From positions 1 through 53,516 of the forward strand of contig CAMZFV010000020.1 in assembly GCA_947306175.1 (NCBI GenBank): DNA of 53,516 bases. The letters run 5' to 3'. Of this stretch, positions 8,350 through 16,900 are shown in pieces. This DNA comes from an uncultured Prevotellaceae bacterium (GTDB lineage Bacteria; Bacteroidota; Bacteroidia; Bacteroidales; Muribaculaceae). Positions within the stretch are counted from its first letter, which is position 1; the number at the start of each line of letters is the position of its first letter. Under the pieces are notes generated by a model that was not told the origin of the DNA, searched no databases, and was given only the letters and a program-made list of their open reading frames with translations. The position numbers were made by a program, and so were the translations under genes.

Positions 8350-9204
8350 TTAATCCTCGGGGGCCTCGTCGATGAGCTCCAAGAACTCTTCGAGCTTGGG
8401 CGTGATGATGATCTGGGTGCGGCGGTTGCGTTGCTTGCCCACGGCAGTGTTGTTGTCGGCTACGGGATTATACTCACCGCGTCCACCAGCCGTCAGGCGT
8501 TTGGGATTAACACCATAGTCGTTTTGCAGGGCCTGTACCACCGACGATGCGCGCAGGCACGAGAGGTCCCAGTTGTTGCGGATGTTCTCACGGCGGATGG
8601 GCACGTCATCGGTATTACCCTCGATGAGCACGTCATAATCCTCGTAGTCGTTGATGATCTTGGCAATCTTGGAGAGCGTTTCGGCAGCACGCTCGCTGAT
8701 CTCGTAGGAACCGCTCTTGTAGAGCATATTGTCGGCCAGGGAGATATAAACCACGCCCTTCAATACCTGCACATCAACGTCCTTGAGTTCCTCCTTAGAC
8801 AACGAGCGGGTCAATTTGTTGGTCAGAGCCAGATTGAGTGAATCGCTCTTGGTCTTCAAGTCGGTCAGGTGACGGATGTATTGGTTGCTCTCGTTGATCT
8901 GGTCCACGAGCTTCTCGATCGATACATTACTTTGATTGGTGTTGACAAGGCTCTTGTCCAATGACTTCTGCAGACTCTCATAGGCGGCTTTGGCCTGAGC
9001 CAGCTGTTCCTCGAGCGAGGAGACGCGCACATTGGCGGCAGCGAGTTGTTCCTTTGCCTCCTGGTAATTCATATTCACTTCCTTGTAGGATTGCATCATG
9101 CCCAGGTTACGCTGCTTGCATTCCTCCAAATCCTTCTTACTGGCACAACTGCTCACGAGCACAAGACCTGCCAGCAGGGTCATCATCAAAATACTTTTTC
9201 TCAT
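8350..9204 (-). CDS. OmpA-family peptidoglycan-binding lipoprotein
   Basis: This 284-residue envelope lipoprotein has a signal peptide with lipobox LVSSC (lipidated C20), a coiled-coil segment rich in Gln/Glu/Ala (about 45-135) and a C-terminal OmpA/MotB domain (about 150-275). In that domain the sequence IEGNTDDVPI...NNWDLSCLRASSV holds the Asp and Arg positions that bind meso-diaminopimelate. It probably links the outer membrane to peptidoglycan. It is transcribed alone: a divergent gene starts at 9460 and a terminator follows. The acidic tail (ELIDEAPED) is typical of Bacteroidales members. No clean promoter box is visible in the 255-bp divergent region on this strand. Confidence 0.9.
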   Translation of the reverse strand: MRKSILMMTLLAGLVLVSSCASKKDLEECKQRNLGMMQSYKEVNMNYQEAKEQLAAANVRVSSLEEQLAQAKAAYESLQKSLDKSLVNTNQSNVSIEKLVDQINESNQYIRHLTDLKTKSDSLNLALTNKLTRSLSKEELKDVDVQVLKGVVYISLADNMLYKSGSYEISERAAETLSKIAKIINDYEDYDVLIEGNTDDVPIRRENIRNNWDLSCLRASSVVQALQNDYGVNPKRLTAGGRGEYNPVADNNTAVGKQRNRRTQIIITPKLEEFLELIDEAPED

Positions 9205-9432
9205 AATTCGTTCAAGTTATTTCAATAGACTTATTTTACTTAGACGAAGAAAAGTAGAGAATGTTGCATCTGTTTGAATGTTTTAACTAACAACGATTAG
9301 ATTATCACACTTTTTTACATTCCATAGGCTGATCAAGAGGCGATTTTCAATGACCTGGAAGTAAAAATGAAAAAAAATATCCTTTTGCATGAGAAAAATG
9401 ATTGTTAATGTATATATAGGCAAAAAAATCAC

Positions 9433-9440
9433 TACCTTTG
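9433..9440 (+). promoter_or_regulatory. -7 box TACCTTTG before the dCMP deaminase operon
   Basis: TACCTTTG fits TAnnTTTG. Predicted start near 9446, giving a leader of about 14 bases before the ATG at 9460. No good -33 element stands at the right spacing. Confidence 0.55.
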
Positions 9441-9459
9441 TCGATTAATTTAAACGTAA

Positions 9460-9978
9460 ATGGACGCTCGCGAGAAAAAACAGTTGTTGCTCGACTCCAG
9501 ATACCTGCGCATGACGCAGATCTGGGCCGAAAATTCCTATTGTAAACGCCGTCAGGTCGGCGCGTTGCTGGTGAAGGACAAGATGATCATCAGCGACGGC
9601 TACAATGGCACGCCGGCAGGCTTTGAGAACGTGTGTGAGGAGGATGCCGACCACTCCAAGCCCTACGTCCTGCATGCCGAGGCCAACGCCATTACTAAGG
9701 TGGCGCGCAGCAACAACAGTAGCGACGGTGCTACGCTCTATGTCACCACATCGCCCTGCATGGAGTGCAGCAAGCTCATCATCCAGGCTGGTATCCACCG
9801 CGTAGTGTTCGGTGAGTACTACCGCATGCATGACGGCGTGGACCTGCTGTGCCGTACCGGCATCGAGATCATCCACCTGTGGGAGCGCGACGGTGAGTAT
9901 CAACCAGTCGTCATCACCACCGAGAACAGCGAGAGCCATTATCAGGAAGTCGCACAGTATTTATCCACCCAGCAATAA
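9460..9978 (+). CDS. deoxycytidylate (dCMP) deaminase
   Basis: This 172-residue cytosolic zinc enzyme probably deaminates dCMP to dUMP for thymidylate synthesis. The zinc site of the cytidine deaminase superfamily is complete: H72-A-E74 (LHAEANAI), with E74 as the proton shuttle, and PC100MEC103. The N-terminal features (RQVGALLVKD and YNGTPAGF) and the ComEB-like length fit dCMP deaminase rather than cytidine or tRNA deaminases. The start ATG at 9460 sits just after a -7 box. It is followed by two S41 peptidase genes at spacings of 24 and 22 bp, so it leads a three-gene operon. Confidence 0.9.
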   Translation: MDAREKKQLLLDSRYLRMTQIWAENSYCKRRQVGALLVKDKMIISDGYNGTPAGFENVCEEDADHSKPYVLHAEANAITKVARSNNSSDGATLYVTTSPCMECSKLIIQAGIHRVVFGEYYRMHDGVDLLCRTGIEIIHLWERDGEYQPVVITTENSESHYQEVAQYLSTQQ

Positions 9979-10002
9979 CCCGTCTCGACACCTCATCCAG
10001 AC

Positions 10003-11622
10003 ATGACACAGAAGTCCACACGTCAACCCATCTGGTTACCCCTCGCCATAGCCGTGGCGGTGGTGGTGGGCATCTTTATTGGCAGTCGTTTCACCGCCAA
10101 CAAACCCGTTGCCGAGAACGACCGCAAACTCAACGCCATCCTCAACCTTATCGCGCAGGATTATGTTGATACGACCAACCTGCACGACCTCATCGAGTTG
10201 AGTATTCCTGAAATCCTTAGCAATCTGGACCCCCACACCAGTTACTTTAGCGCCGAGGACCTGAAAGCCGCTACCGACGACCTGAACGGCTCGTTCAGCG
10301 GCATCGGCATCTCGTTTGTGATGGTCAACGACACCATCGGGGTGGTGGAAGTCATCCCTGGCGGCCCGAGCGAGAAAGTGGGCATCATGCCTGGTGACAA
10401 AATTGTCATGATTGACGACTCGGTGGCCACAGGCCCCAAGATGAGCAACGGTGAGGTGATGAAACGCCTGCGCGGCGACAAGGGCAGCAAGGTGAAGTTA
10501 GGCATCAAGCGTCAGAACTCCAACAAAATACTGAACTTCACAGTCACTCGCGGTGACATCCCCGTCAATACAGTGGATGCCTACTACATGCTTGACAAGA
10601 ACACTGGATATATCAAGATCAACCAGTTCGGCCGCCGCACCTATGACGAGTTCATCACTGCGATGGCCAGCCTTGCCGAGGAAGGCGCCAAGCGCTACAT
10701 GATAGACCTGCGCGGCAACGGTGGTGGTTTCATGGAAATGGCGGTACTCATGGTCAACGAGTTCCTGCCAGCCGACCAGCCCATCGTGTTCACCAAGGGC
10801 CGTTACAAGCGCGATGACAGCGAGGTGTGGAGCGATGGTAACGGCTCGTTCCAGGATGCCGAAGTCGCTGTACTCATTGACGAATTCAGCGCCAGCGCCA
10901 GCGAGATCTTTGCAGGCGCCTTGCAGGATAATGACCGCGGACTGATTGTCGGTTGCCGCTCATTTGGTAAAGGCCTGGTTCAGAAGGAATTTGTTCTGCC
11001 CGACAGCAGTGCCATCCGCCTGACCACGGCCCGCTACTACACGCCCAGTGGCCGCTGCATCCAGAAGGATTATAAGGAGGGTGCGCTCAACTACGAGAAA
11101 GAGCTCATCGACCGATACATGAACGGCGAGTTGTACAGCCGTGACAGCATGAAGATCGACAAGGACCAAGTGTTCACCACCTTGCATGGCCGCACGGTCT
11201 ATGGCGGTGGTGGCATCGTGCCCGACCTGTTCGTCGCCCGCGACACAGCTGGCATCACCAGTTACTATGTCGATGTGGCTAATGCCGGACTGCTGCAGCG
11301 GTATGCGTTCAACTACTGCAACAATAACCGCGAGGCGCTCTCCAAGATGGAGGATTACAACCAGTTCCTGCGCACGGCACCCAGCGACGAGGCGTTGACC
11401 AAGGACTTCGCCGACTATGCTGCGGCTAACGGCATTGCACCGCGCTGGTACTACATCAACCTGTCTCGGGATGTGATTGTGACCAACCTCAAGGCGCTGA
11501 TTGCACGGGATATCTATGGCAGCCAAGCGTTCTATCCCATCCTGAACCGCAACGACAAGACCGTTCAAGCCGCCCTCAAGGCCCTTAACAAGCACAAGGC
11601 GGCCTTCCCCATCACCGATTAA
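10003..11622 (+). CDS. S41 family C-terminal processing peptidase, first copy
   Basis: This 539-residue periplasmic protease is anchored by an N-terminal membrane helix (about 10-27). It has the family order: helical N-terminal region with DPHTSYF, a PDZ domain starting at SGIGISF (about 97-175), then the S41 core. The Ser-Lys dyad is S298 in FSASASEIF and K323 in FGKGLVQ, 25 residues apart as in E. coli Tsp and B. subtilis CtpB. RGNGGG precedes them. CtpA-type proteases cut the C-terminal ends of envelope proteins such as peptidoglycan hydrolases. It is followed 22 bp later by a paralogue of identical length, a tandem duplication. Confidence 0.9.
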   Translation: MTQKSTRQPIWLPLAIAVAVVVGIFIGSRFTANKPVAENDRKLNAILNLIAQDYVDTTNLHDLIELSIPEILSNLDPHTSYFSAEDLKAATDDLNGSFSGIGISFVMVNDTIGVVEVIPGGPSEKVGIMPGDKIVMIDDSVATGPKMSNGEVMKRLRGDKGSKVKLGIKRQNSNKILNFTVTRGDIPVNTVDAYYMLDKNTGYIKINQFGRRTYDEFITAMASLAEEGAKRYMIDLRGNGGGFMEMAVLMVNEFLPADQPIVFTKGRYKRDDSEVWSDGNGSFQDAEVAVLIDEFSASASEIFAGALQDNDRGLIVGCRSFGKGLVQKEFVLPDSSAIRLTTARYYTPSGRCIQKDYKEGALNYEKELIDRYMNGELYSRDSMKIDKDQVFTTLHGRTVYGGGGIVPDLFVARDTAGITSYYVDVANAGLLQRYAFNYCNNNREALSKMEDYNQFLRTAPSDEALTKDFADYAAANGIAPRWYYINLSRDVIVTNLKALIARDIYGSQAFYPILNRNDKTVQAALKALNKHKAAFPITD

Positions 11623-11644
11623 GGAATCCCAACGACTGACAACA

Positions 11645-13264
11645 ATGAATAGAAATCTGCCCATCTGGCTTACAATCGCCATCGCCTTCATAGCGTTTGC
11701 GGCAGGTTTACTCATTGACCGTCATTACCTGAGTTCCACATCCAAGCCCGAAGGCGACGACCCCAAGGTCAAAGCCATACTTGACCTTGTTGCACAGGAG
11801 TATGTGGACACCGTGAACACTGACGATTTCTTGGAGCGGAGCATCCCTTTCATCCTGAGAGGACTTGACCCCCACACCAGTTACATTGATTCCCAGTATT
11901 CCAAGATCACCAAGAATCATCCCGACGGAGTTATTCCTGACATCGGTGCTGTCCTCATCATCTTCAATGACACGATCCACGTGGAATGTATTGTCCCCGC
12001 AGGTCCAAGCGATATTGCCGGTATCCTGCCCGGAGACTGCATCGTGAAGATTGACGGACAACCGACCGCCAACATCAAGAAATCCACAGGTGAGGTCTAT
12101 AAACTCCTGAGTGGACCCGATGGGAGCCAGCTCACGTTGAGCGTGCTACGCCATGGCTATCCCAAAGTACTTGACTTCATCGTGACCCGCAACAGGATCG
12201 TAAAGAAAACCTTGGATTCCTACTACATGATTGACAAGAACACGGGATATGTCAAGGTCAACCAGTTTGAGCGCAGCACACATAAGGAATTTGTGGAGGC
12301 TTTAACCCAACTGCAGGCCCAAGGTGCCAAGCGCTTCATGATTGACCTGAGGGGCAATGGTGGAGGCTATATGGAAATTGCGGTACTTATGGCCAACGAG
12401 TTCTTGCCAGCAGGACAACCTATCGTCGCCACACGAGGCAGACGCAAGCAGTACAATCAGCCTTACAAGAGTGACGGGAAAGGTGCATTCAAGAATGTCG
12501 AGCTTGCTGTCCTTATCGACGAATACAGCGCCAGCGCCAGCGAGATTTTTGCAGGTGCCATCCAAGACAACGACCGCGGACTGATTGTGGGACGCCGCTC
12601 CTTTGGCAAAGGACTGGTTCAGAATGACTTCATCCTGCCCGACAGCAGCATCCTGCGCCTTGCAGTGGCCCGTTACTACACGCCCAGCGGCCGCTGCATC
12701 CAGAAGGAGTATAAAGGATATGACCTCAACCAATATATCGTGGAACTGCTGGAGCGCTACAAGCACGGAGAGGCCTACAACAGCGACAGCATCAAGATAG
12801 ACAAGAGCCAGAAATACACCACAGCCCATGGCCGCACGGTCTATGGCGGTGGCGGCATCATCCCCGACATCTTTGTTGCACGGGACACAGCTGGAATCAC
12901 CAATTACTACATTGATGTTGAAAATGCCGGTCTGATACAGCGCTTCGCCTTTACCTATTGCGTGAAAAACCGCACGACCCTTGAGCGGATGAGCGACTAC
13001 AAGCAATTCCTGCGTACGACGCCGATCGACAATGAGCTGATTCAAGAATTTGCTGATTTTGCTGCAGAAGGCGGCATCGCACCACGATGGTACTACATCA
13101 ACCGGTCCCGTGATCTGATCTTGACCAAGATAAAGGCAATTATCGCCCACGACATCTTCGGTCCAGAGGGCTATTCTGCCATCGTCAACCGCAACGACAA
13201 CACCGTCCAGACGGCCCTCAAGGCCCTGAACAGGCACCAAGCAGCCTTCCCCATCACCGAATAA
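11645..13264 (+). CDS. S41 family C-terminal processing peptidase, second tandem copy
   Basis: This 539-residue paralogue of the preceding gene has the same membrane anchor, DPHTSY motif and S41 core; the dyad is S297 (YSASASEIF) and K322 (FGKGLVQ), so it should be catalytic. The two proteins are clearly similar over their full length, with the core and the C-terminal region most conserved (YYTPSGRCIQK, HGRTVYGGGGI). They diverge most at the start of the PDZ domain: the SGIGISF peptide-binding loop of copy one is PDIGAVLIIF here, which may change substrate recognition. The codon use is similar to copy one, so the duplication is not a recent foreign insertion. A 20-bp terminator stem follows. 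Confidence 0.9.
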   Translation: MNRNLPIWLTIAIAFIAFAAGLLIDRHYLSSTSKPEGDDPKVKAILDLVAQEYVDTVNTDDFLERSIPFILRGLDPHTSYIDSQYSKITKNHPDGVIPDIGAVLIIFNDTIHVECIVPAGPSDIAGILPGDCIVKIDGQPTANIKKSTGEVYKLLSGPDGSQLTLSVLRHGYPKVLDFIVTRNRIVKKTLDSYYMIDKNTGYVKVNQFERSTHKEFVEALTQLQAQGAKRFMIDLRGNGGGYMEIAVLMANEFLPAGQPIVATRGRRKQYNQPYKSDGKGAFKNVELAVLIDEYSASASEIFAGAIQDNDRGLIVGRRSFGKGLVQNDFILPDSSILRLAVARYYTPSGRCIQKEYKGYDLNQYIVELLERYKHGEAYNSDSIKIDKSQKYTTAHGRTVYGGGGIIPDIFVARDTAGITNYYIDVENAGLIQRFAFTYCVKNRTTLERMSDYKQFLRTTPIDNELIQEFADFAAEGGIAPRWYYINRSRDLILTKIKAIIAHDIFGPEGYSAIVNRNDNTVQTALKALNRHQAAFPITE

Positions 13265-13272
13265 CAGCCGCC

Positions 13273-13325
13273 AAATGAAGTTGACGAGGCAGAGGTGATC
13301 TGTCTCGTCAACTTCATTTCATTTC
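13273..13325 (+). terminator. strong terminator after the S41 pair
   Basis: A 20-bp stem with one G-U pair (13273-13292 with 13300-13319) closes a 7-base loop AGGTGAT and is followed by a T-rich tail ending in TTTTT at 13326-13330. The stem starts 8 bases after the stop codon of the second S41 gene. It may also stop reverse transcription from 13362. Confidence 0.85.
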
Positions 13326-13361
13326 TTTTTAGAATCACTCACTGGAGGATTCCTTAAGGTT

Positions 13362-13757
13362 TCACTCTTCTTTCTTCTTCTTGCGGATGGTGACCGCTCC
13401 GTTGCGGAAGTTGTATTTGTCACCACGCGGAGTGAGGAAGTCGATGCGCTTGCGCAGGCGCGGACCCATCTTGTCCTTTACCACCCACTCGCCATTGATG
13501 GCGGGGGTTGACTCACTCTCCACAATAATCACGTCGCCCATTTTGAAGCCATGTTGCTTGAACATGTCATGCGAGAGAGCGACCCATCGAATCTGATAGT
13601 TTTTCAACTTATCATAATTGATTCGGTCTCCACTTGCTGTTACCCAACCAGCACCACCCTGTCCAGGGTGATATTTGGTGGCATGCAATTTGAATTCCTG
13701 CCCCACGGCAGACATAGCAATTACAACAGCAAGCGCTAAAAAAATACGTCTTAGCAT
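13362..13757 (-). CDS. small secreted 3D/RlpA-like double-psi beta-barrel protein
   Basis: This 131-residue protein has a signal peptide (cleavage near AVGQ, residue 20) and a basic mature part. The order TASGDRI, VALSHDMF, MGDVIIVE, GEWVVKDKMGPR, RIDFLTP resembles 3D or RlpA-like double-psi beta-barrel domains, where a late Asp acts in peptidoglycan lytic enzymes; here the aspartates are in KDKMG and RIDFL. The family match is by pattern only. It ends in a Lys-rich tail (RKKKKEE). A lytic or peptidoglycan-binding function is possible but not shown. Transcribed alone from a good promoter at 13784-13815. Confidence 0.7.
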   Translation of the reverse strand: MLRRIFLALAVVIAMSAVGQEFKLHATKYHPGQGGAGWVTASGDRINYDKLKNYQIRWVALSHDMFKQHGFKMGDVIIVESESTPAINGEWVVKDKMGPRLRKRIDFLTPRGDKYNFRNGAVTIRKKKKEE

Positions 13758-13783
13758 AAGTTGTTAGTAATTGGTTCGTACCG

Positions 13784-13815
13784 CAAAAGTAGGTAAAACA
13801 ATCGAACTGACCAAA
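13784..13815 (-). promoter_or_regulatory. Bacteroidetes-type promoter for the small 3D-like protein
   Basis: The minus strand has TTTG (13815-13812), a 20-bp spacer and TACTTTTG (13791-13784). Transcription should start near 13777, about 20 bases before the ATG. Confidence 0.75.
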
Positions 13816-13892
13816 TTTTTCGCCCACAAATTACCCTCCCCTATGCACAACTATTTGTCACAACCAACTTATTAACAACTAATTACATAACA

Positions 13893-13924
13893 AGTAATGG
13901 TCGCCCCAAGAGGCGGCCATTACT
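13893..13924 (-). terminator. hairpin after the giant LRR protein gene
   Basis: A 13-bp stem, AGTAATGGTCGCC (13893-13905) with GGCGGCCATTACT (13912-13924), has one G-U/A-C type imperfection and a 6-base loop. It lies 24 bases past the stop at 13949 on the minus strand. The T run after it is weak (TTGTTATG). Confidence 0.6.
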
Positions 13925-13948
13925 ATCGAAAAGCCTTATCAATTTCGG

Positions 13949-16900
13949 TTACTTGACGACTATCTTGTAGCCCTTACCATTGATCACCACCACATAGACG
14001 CCAGCCTCAAGGTCAAAGCGATTAACACCGGCCTTGACATCAAGGTCATACGTGATGCCGTTGATGGCAGAGATACGGGCAATACCGGCTTGACGTCCCT
14101 CAATGCACAGGGTGTGTCCCTCGACCCAAACGCGCTCAGCACCTGCTGTCAAGTCGTTGACGCCAGTGGAATTATTCACGCGGGCGGTGCAGTCGGCCAC
14201 ACGCCAGGCCTTGTTATCGGCATCAGCCAGGACTACATTGGTCAGCGTGATGTCGCTCTTGGGAGCAAGAGCCGCATCGGCCTGGACTGTCATGGTCAGT
14301 ACGGGGAAGCCATCACCCACAAACGGGCGTTTGCCAAGCGAGTAGTCCACAACACGTGAGACATTCTCATCCATAGCATCAGCCCGGCTTATATGGCCAT
14401 CCATCGATGATACGCCAAGCAGTGTCAGCCCTGCAGGCAGCACGATATCGCATTGCATGGCGCTGTAGCGGTTAGCATCATCAAGTGTCACGTTCAGGAT
14501 GCAGACGTCTCCAGGTCGCATCGTCACATCATCCATGTGCAGCAGGTCATTTCTGTTCACCTTAAGCCTGATGCGATTGCTCGGGCTCAAGATGATGTCG
14601 AGGACAGCATTGATGTCGGCGATATTTACCTCACCATCTCCATTCACATCAGCACGGGCACGGGTATCTTCATTGGTGTTACCGCCCAAAATAATGTCAA
14701 TCAACGCGTTGATGTCGGCAATATTTACCTCTCCATCTCCATTCACATCACCGCGCAGACCGCTGCTCACACGGTAAACGAAGGTGGCCACATCGCTGTC
14801 ATACAGGTCAGGAGCCGTAGCCATCGCCTTAATGGTCATATTGGCATTGATGATGATGGGAGAACCGTCATAGACCATGCGGGCGGGCGTATTGTCACAC
14901 GGGCAAGAGCCGTCCAACGTATAGTAGATAGTAGCGCCCTCAGTCTTGCAGTAAAGATAAACCGCGGTGCCCTTCTCCACCTCGCTGCCACTGGCAATCG
15001 AGGCGGCAGGTGTGGCCACAGTCATTTCACTCTCCATCATCACATTGACGAGGGTGGCAGCACTCAGGTCGTAGCCGTCAACACCAAACAGGAGCGACCC
15101 CATGCCGGGCAAGTCTCCATGAACGGTAACAACAGCCTGACCGTTGTTGTCGAGCGTATAAGTCTCGGTATCGGTACTGATAATCATAGGCGAAGCGGTG
15201 CGCACGTTCAGCGTCTTGCCCTTGCTTGCCATAGCAGGCAGAACGGTCACAGTCATCGCGCGGCTGTCACCATAGAGGACATTGATCGTCGAATCGGCAA
15301 CAATCTCCTCCATCTCATATTCAATGGGCAGGGTCACCACATAGTCCTCAGCCATCTGCAAATCGGCATAGTTCTTCACCTCCTGCTTGACGTGAAGTGT
15401 CACTTGGTCTGCATTAAACGGACTATTAGCGTTGAAGCGCACGCGCGAAGCAAGTGTCAAGCCCGTGCCTGGTGCACGGCGGATAGAAGTGATGGCAGTG
15501 GGATCATCCACCTCGGCATTCAGCATTTCGATGGTGCCACCCACGGCAGCGCCATTGACGCTTACGGTAATGTTGTCGCTGGTCAGTGTCTCGGGCAACA
15601 TGTATTTGTCAAACTCAAATTCAACAGCCTGGGGATATGCGCGCGCCTTGATGACCTCGGGCTGACGCATCTGCACCATACCGATGTTCACGTCGAGTTG
15701 AGGCGGCGGAACGGGCAACCAATCGCTGTAGGTCGTCTCATAACCCACCTTCTCATACTTCACCTGCCACATGCCGATAGGCACATCCCAACGGTAGTAA
15801 CCGTTCTCGTCAGTCAACAGCGGATTCTCCTGGCCATACTGCTCAGCATCCCACAACACAACCTCCTCATGCGTGTCACCATACATATCCTCCACCGTCT
15901 CCTTAAAATAACAAGTTGCCGTCACACCCTGCAACCTATTCGAAGGCACACCCTCATAAACAAATCCCGATGGATCAATGCAGAATGTCATATCAGGACC
16001 AGGATACAACTGGCCGCTATACATTGATTCTGCATCTTCATCATTTGATTCGCAATTATTGTACAAGGATTTTGCGTCTTCAATCAATCTCAAATACGCT
16101 TTCATGATACCATCTTGCTGCAGTGGAGCCCATTCCCCAAAATCCCTTGAGATTGCCTGAAAATCGTTTGCTTCGGGATTAAAAATTTCGGATATCGATT
16201 CGAACAACATACATGCACCTAGCGATAGAGAATTGGCTACACGATCTCGTGTCAACGGATTTTTAGTAGGCAAAATAAACTGAAAATAATTGGCATTCTT
16301 TGAATTCTTCATTATTTTACCAGCATATGTGCCTTTCCCAATAAGTTTCCCAATACCAAAAGACACTAAATTAATTCCAACATCATATATTACTGAATTA
16401 AATAAAGCATCATGATATTTTGTTAAAAACTCTATATACTTTCTATGAAAGTTATCAGCGACACCTTCAACTTGTAATAATCTGTTTGATAGTATTTCAC
16501 GATTTTCTTTATCAATTTTGTACTCACCGTTAGGACATTGTGCTATAATTGATTTCAATGCGGCATCACGCATTTCTATATCCCAATCATCGTATTCTTC
16601 TAACATATCAACCCAGACTTTAAAAGCAGAGTTTTTTCCAGCGCATTCAGCATATTTATTAAAACCTAAAACGTCATTGAATAAATTGAAAACTTCAAGT
16701 CCATTGCAAAGAATATCACCATTCTGATTTTTAAAAGCATTAATTGCATTCTTTACCCAACTATTCTTTACTGCTTTTTTTATTGTAGAATCATTCTTAC
16801 AAATATTTAATGAATCCATTCTCAATTTCCATGCGCACTCTTCTCTTGTATCAATGATTGTTACTTCATATGATGTACCTATGATCGTATCACGTACACA

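Noticed and set aside
14453..16027. Forward open frame of 524 codons opposite the giant protein gene
   Set aside because: It is the antisense of well-conserved dockerin, chitobiase-like and Ig-like coding sequence; its translation is His/Val-rich low-complexity without motifs.
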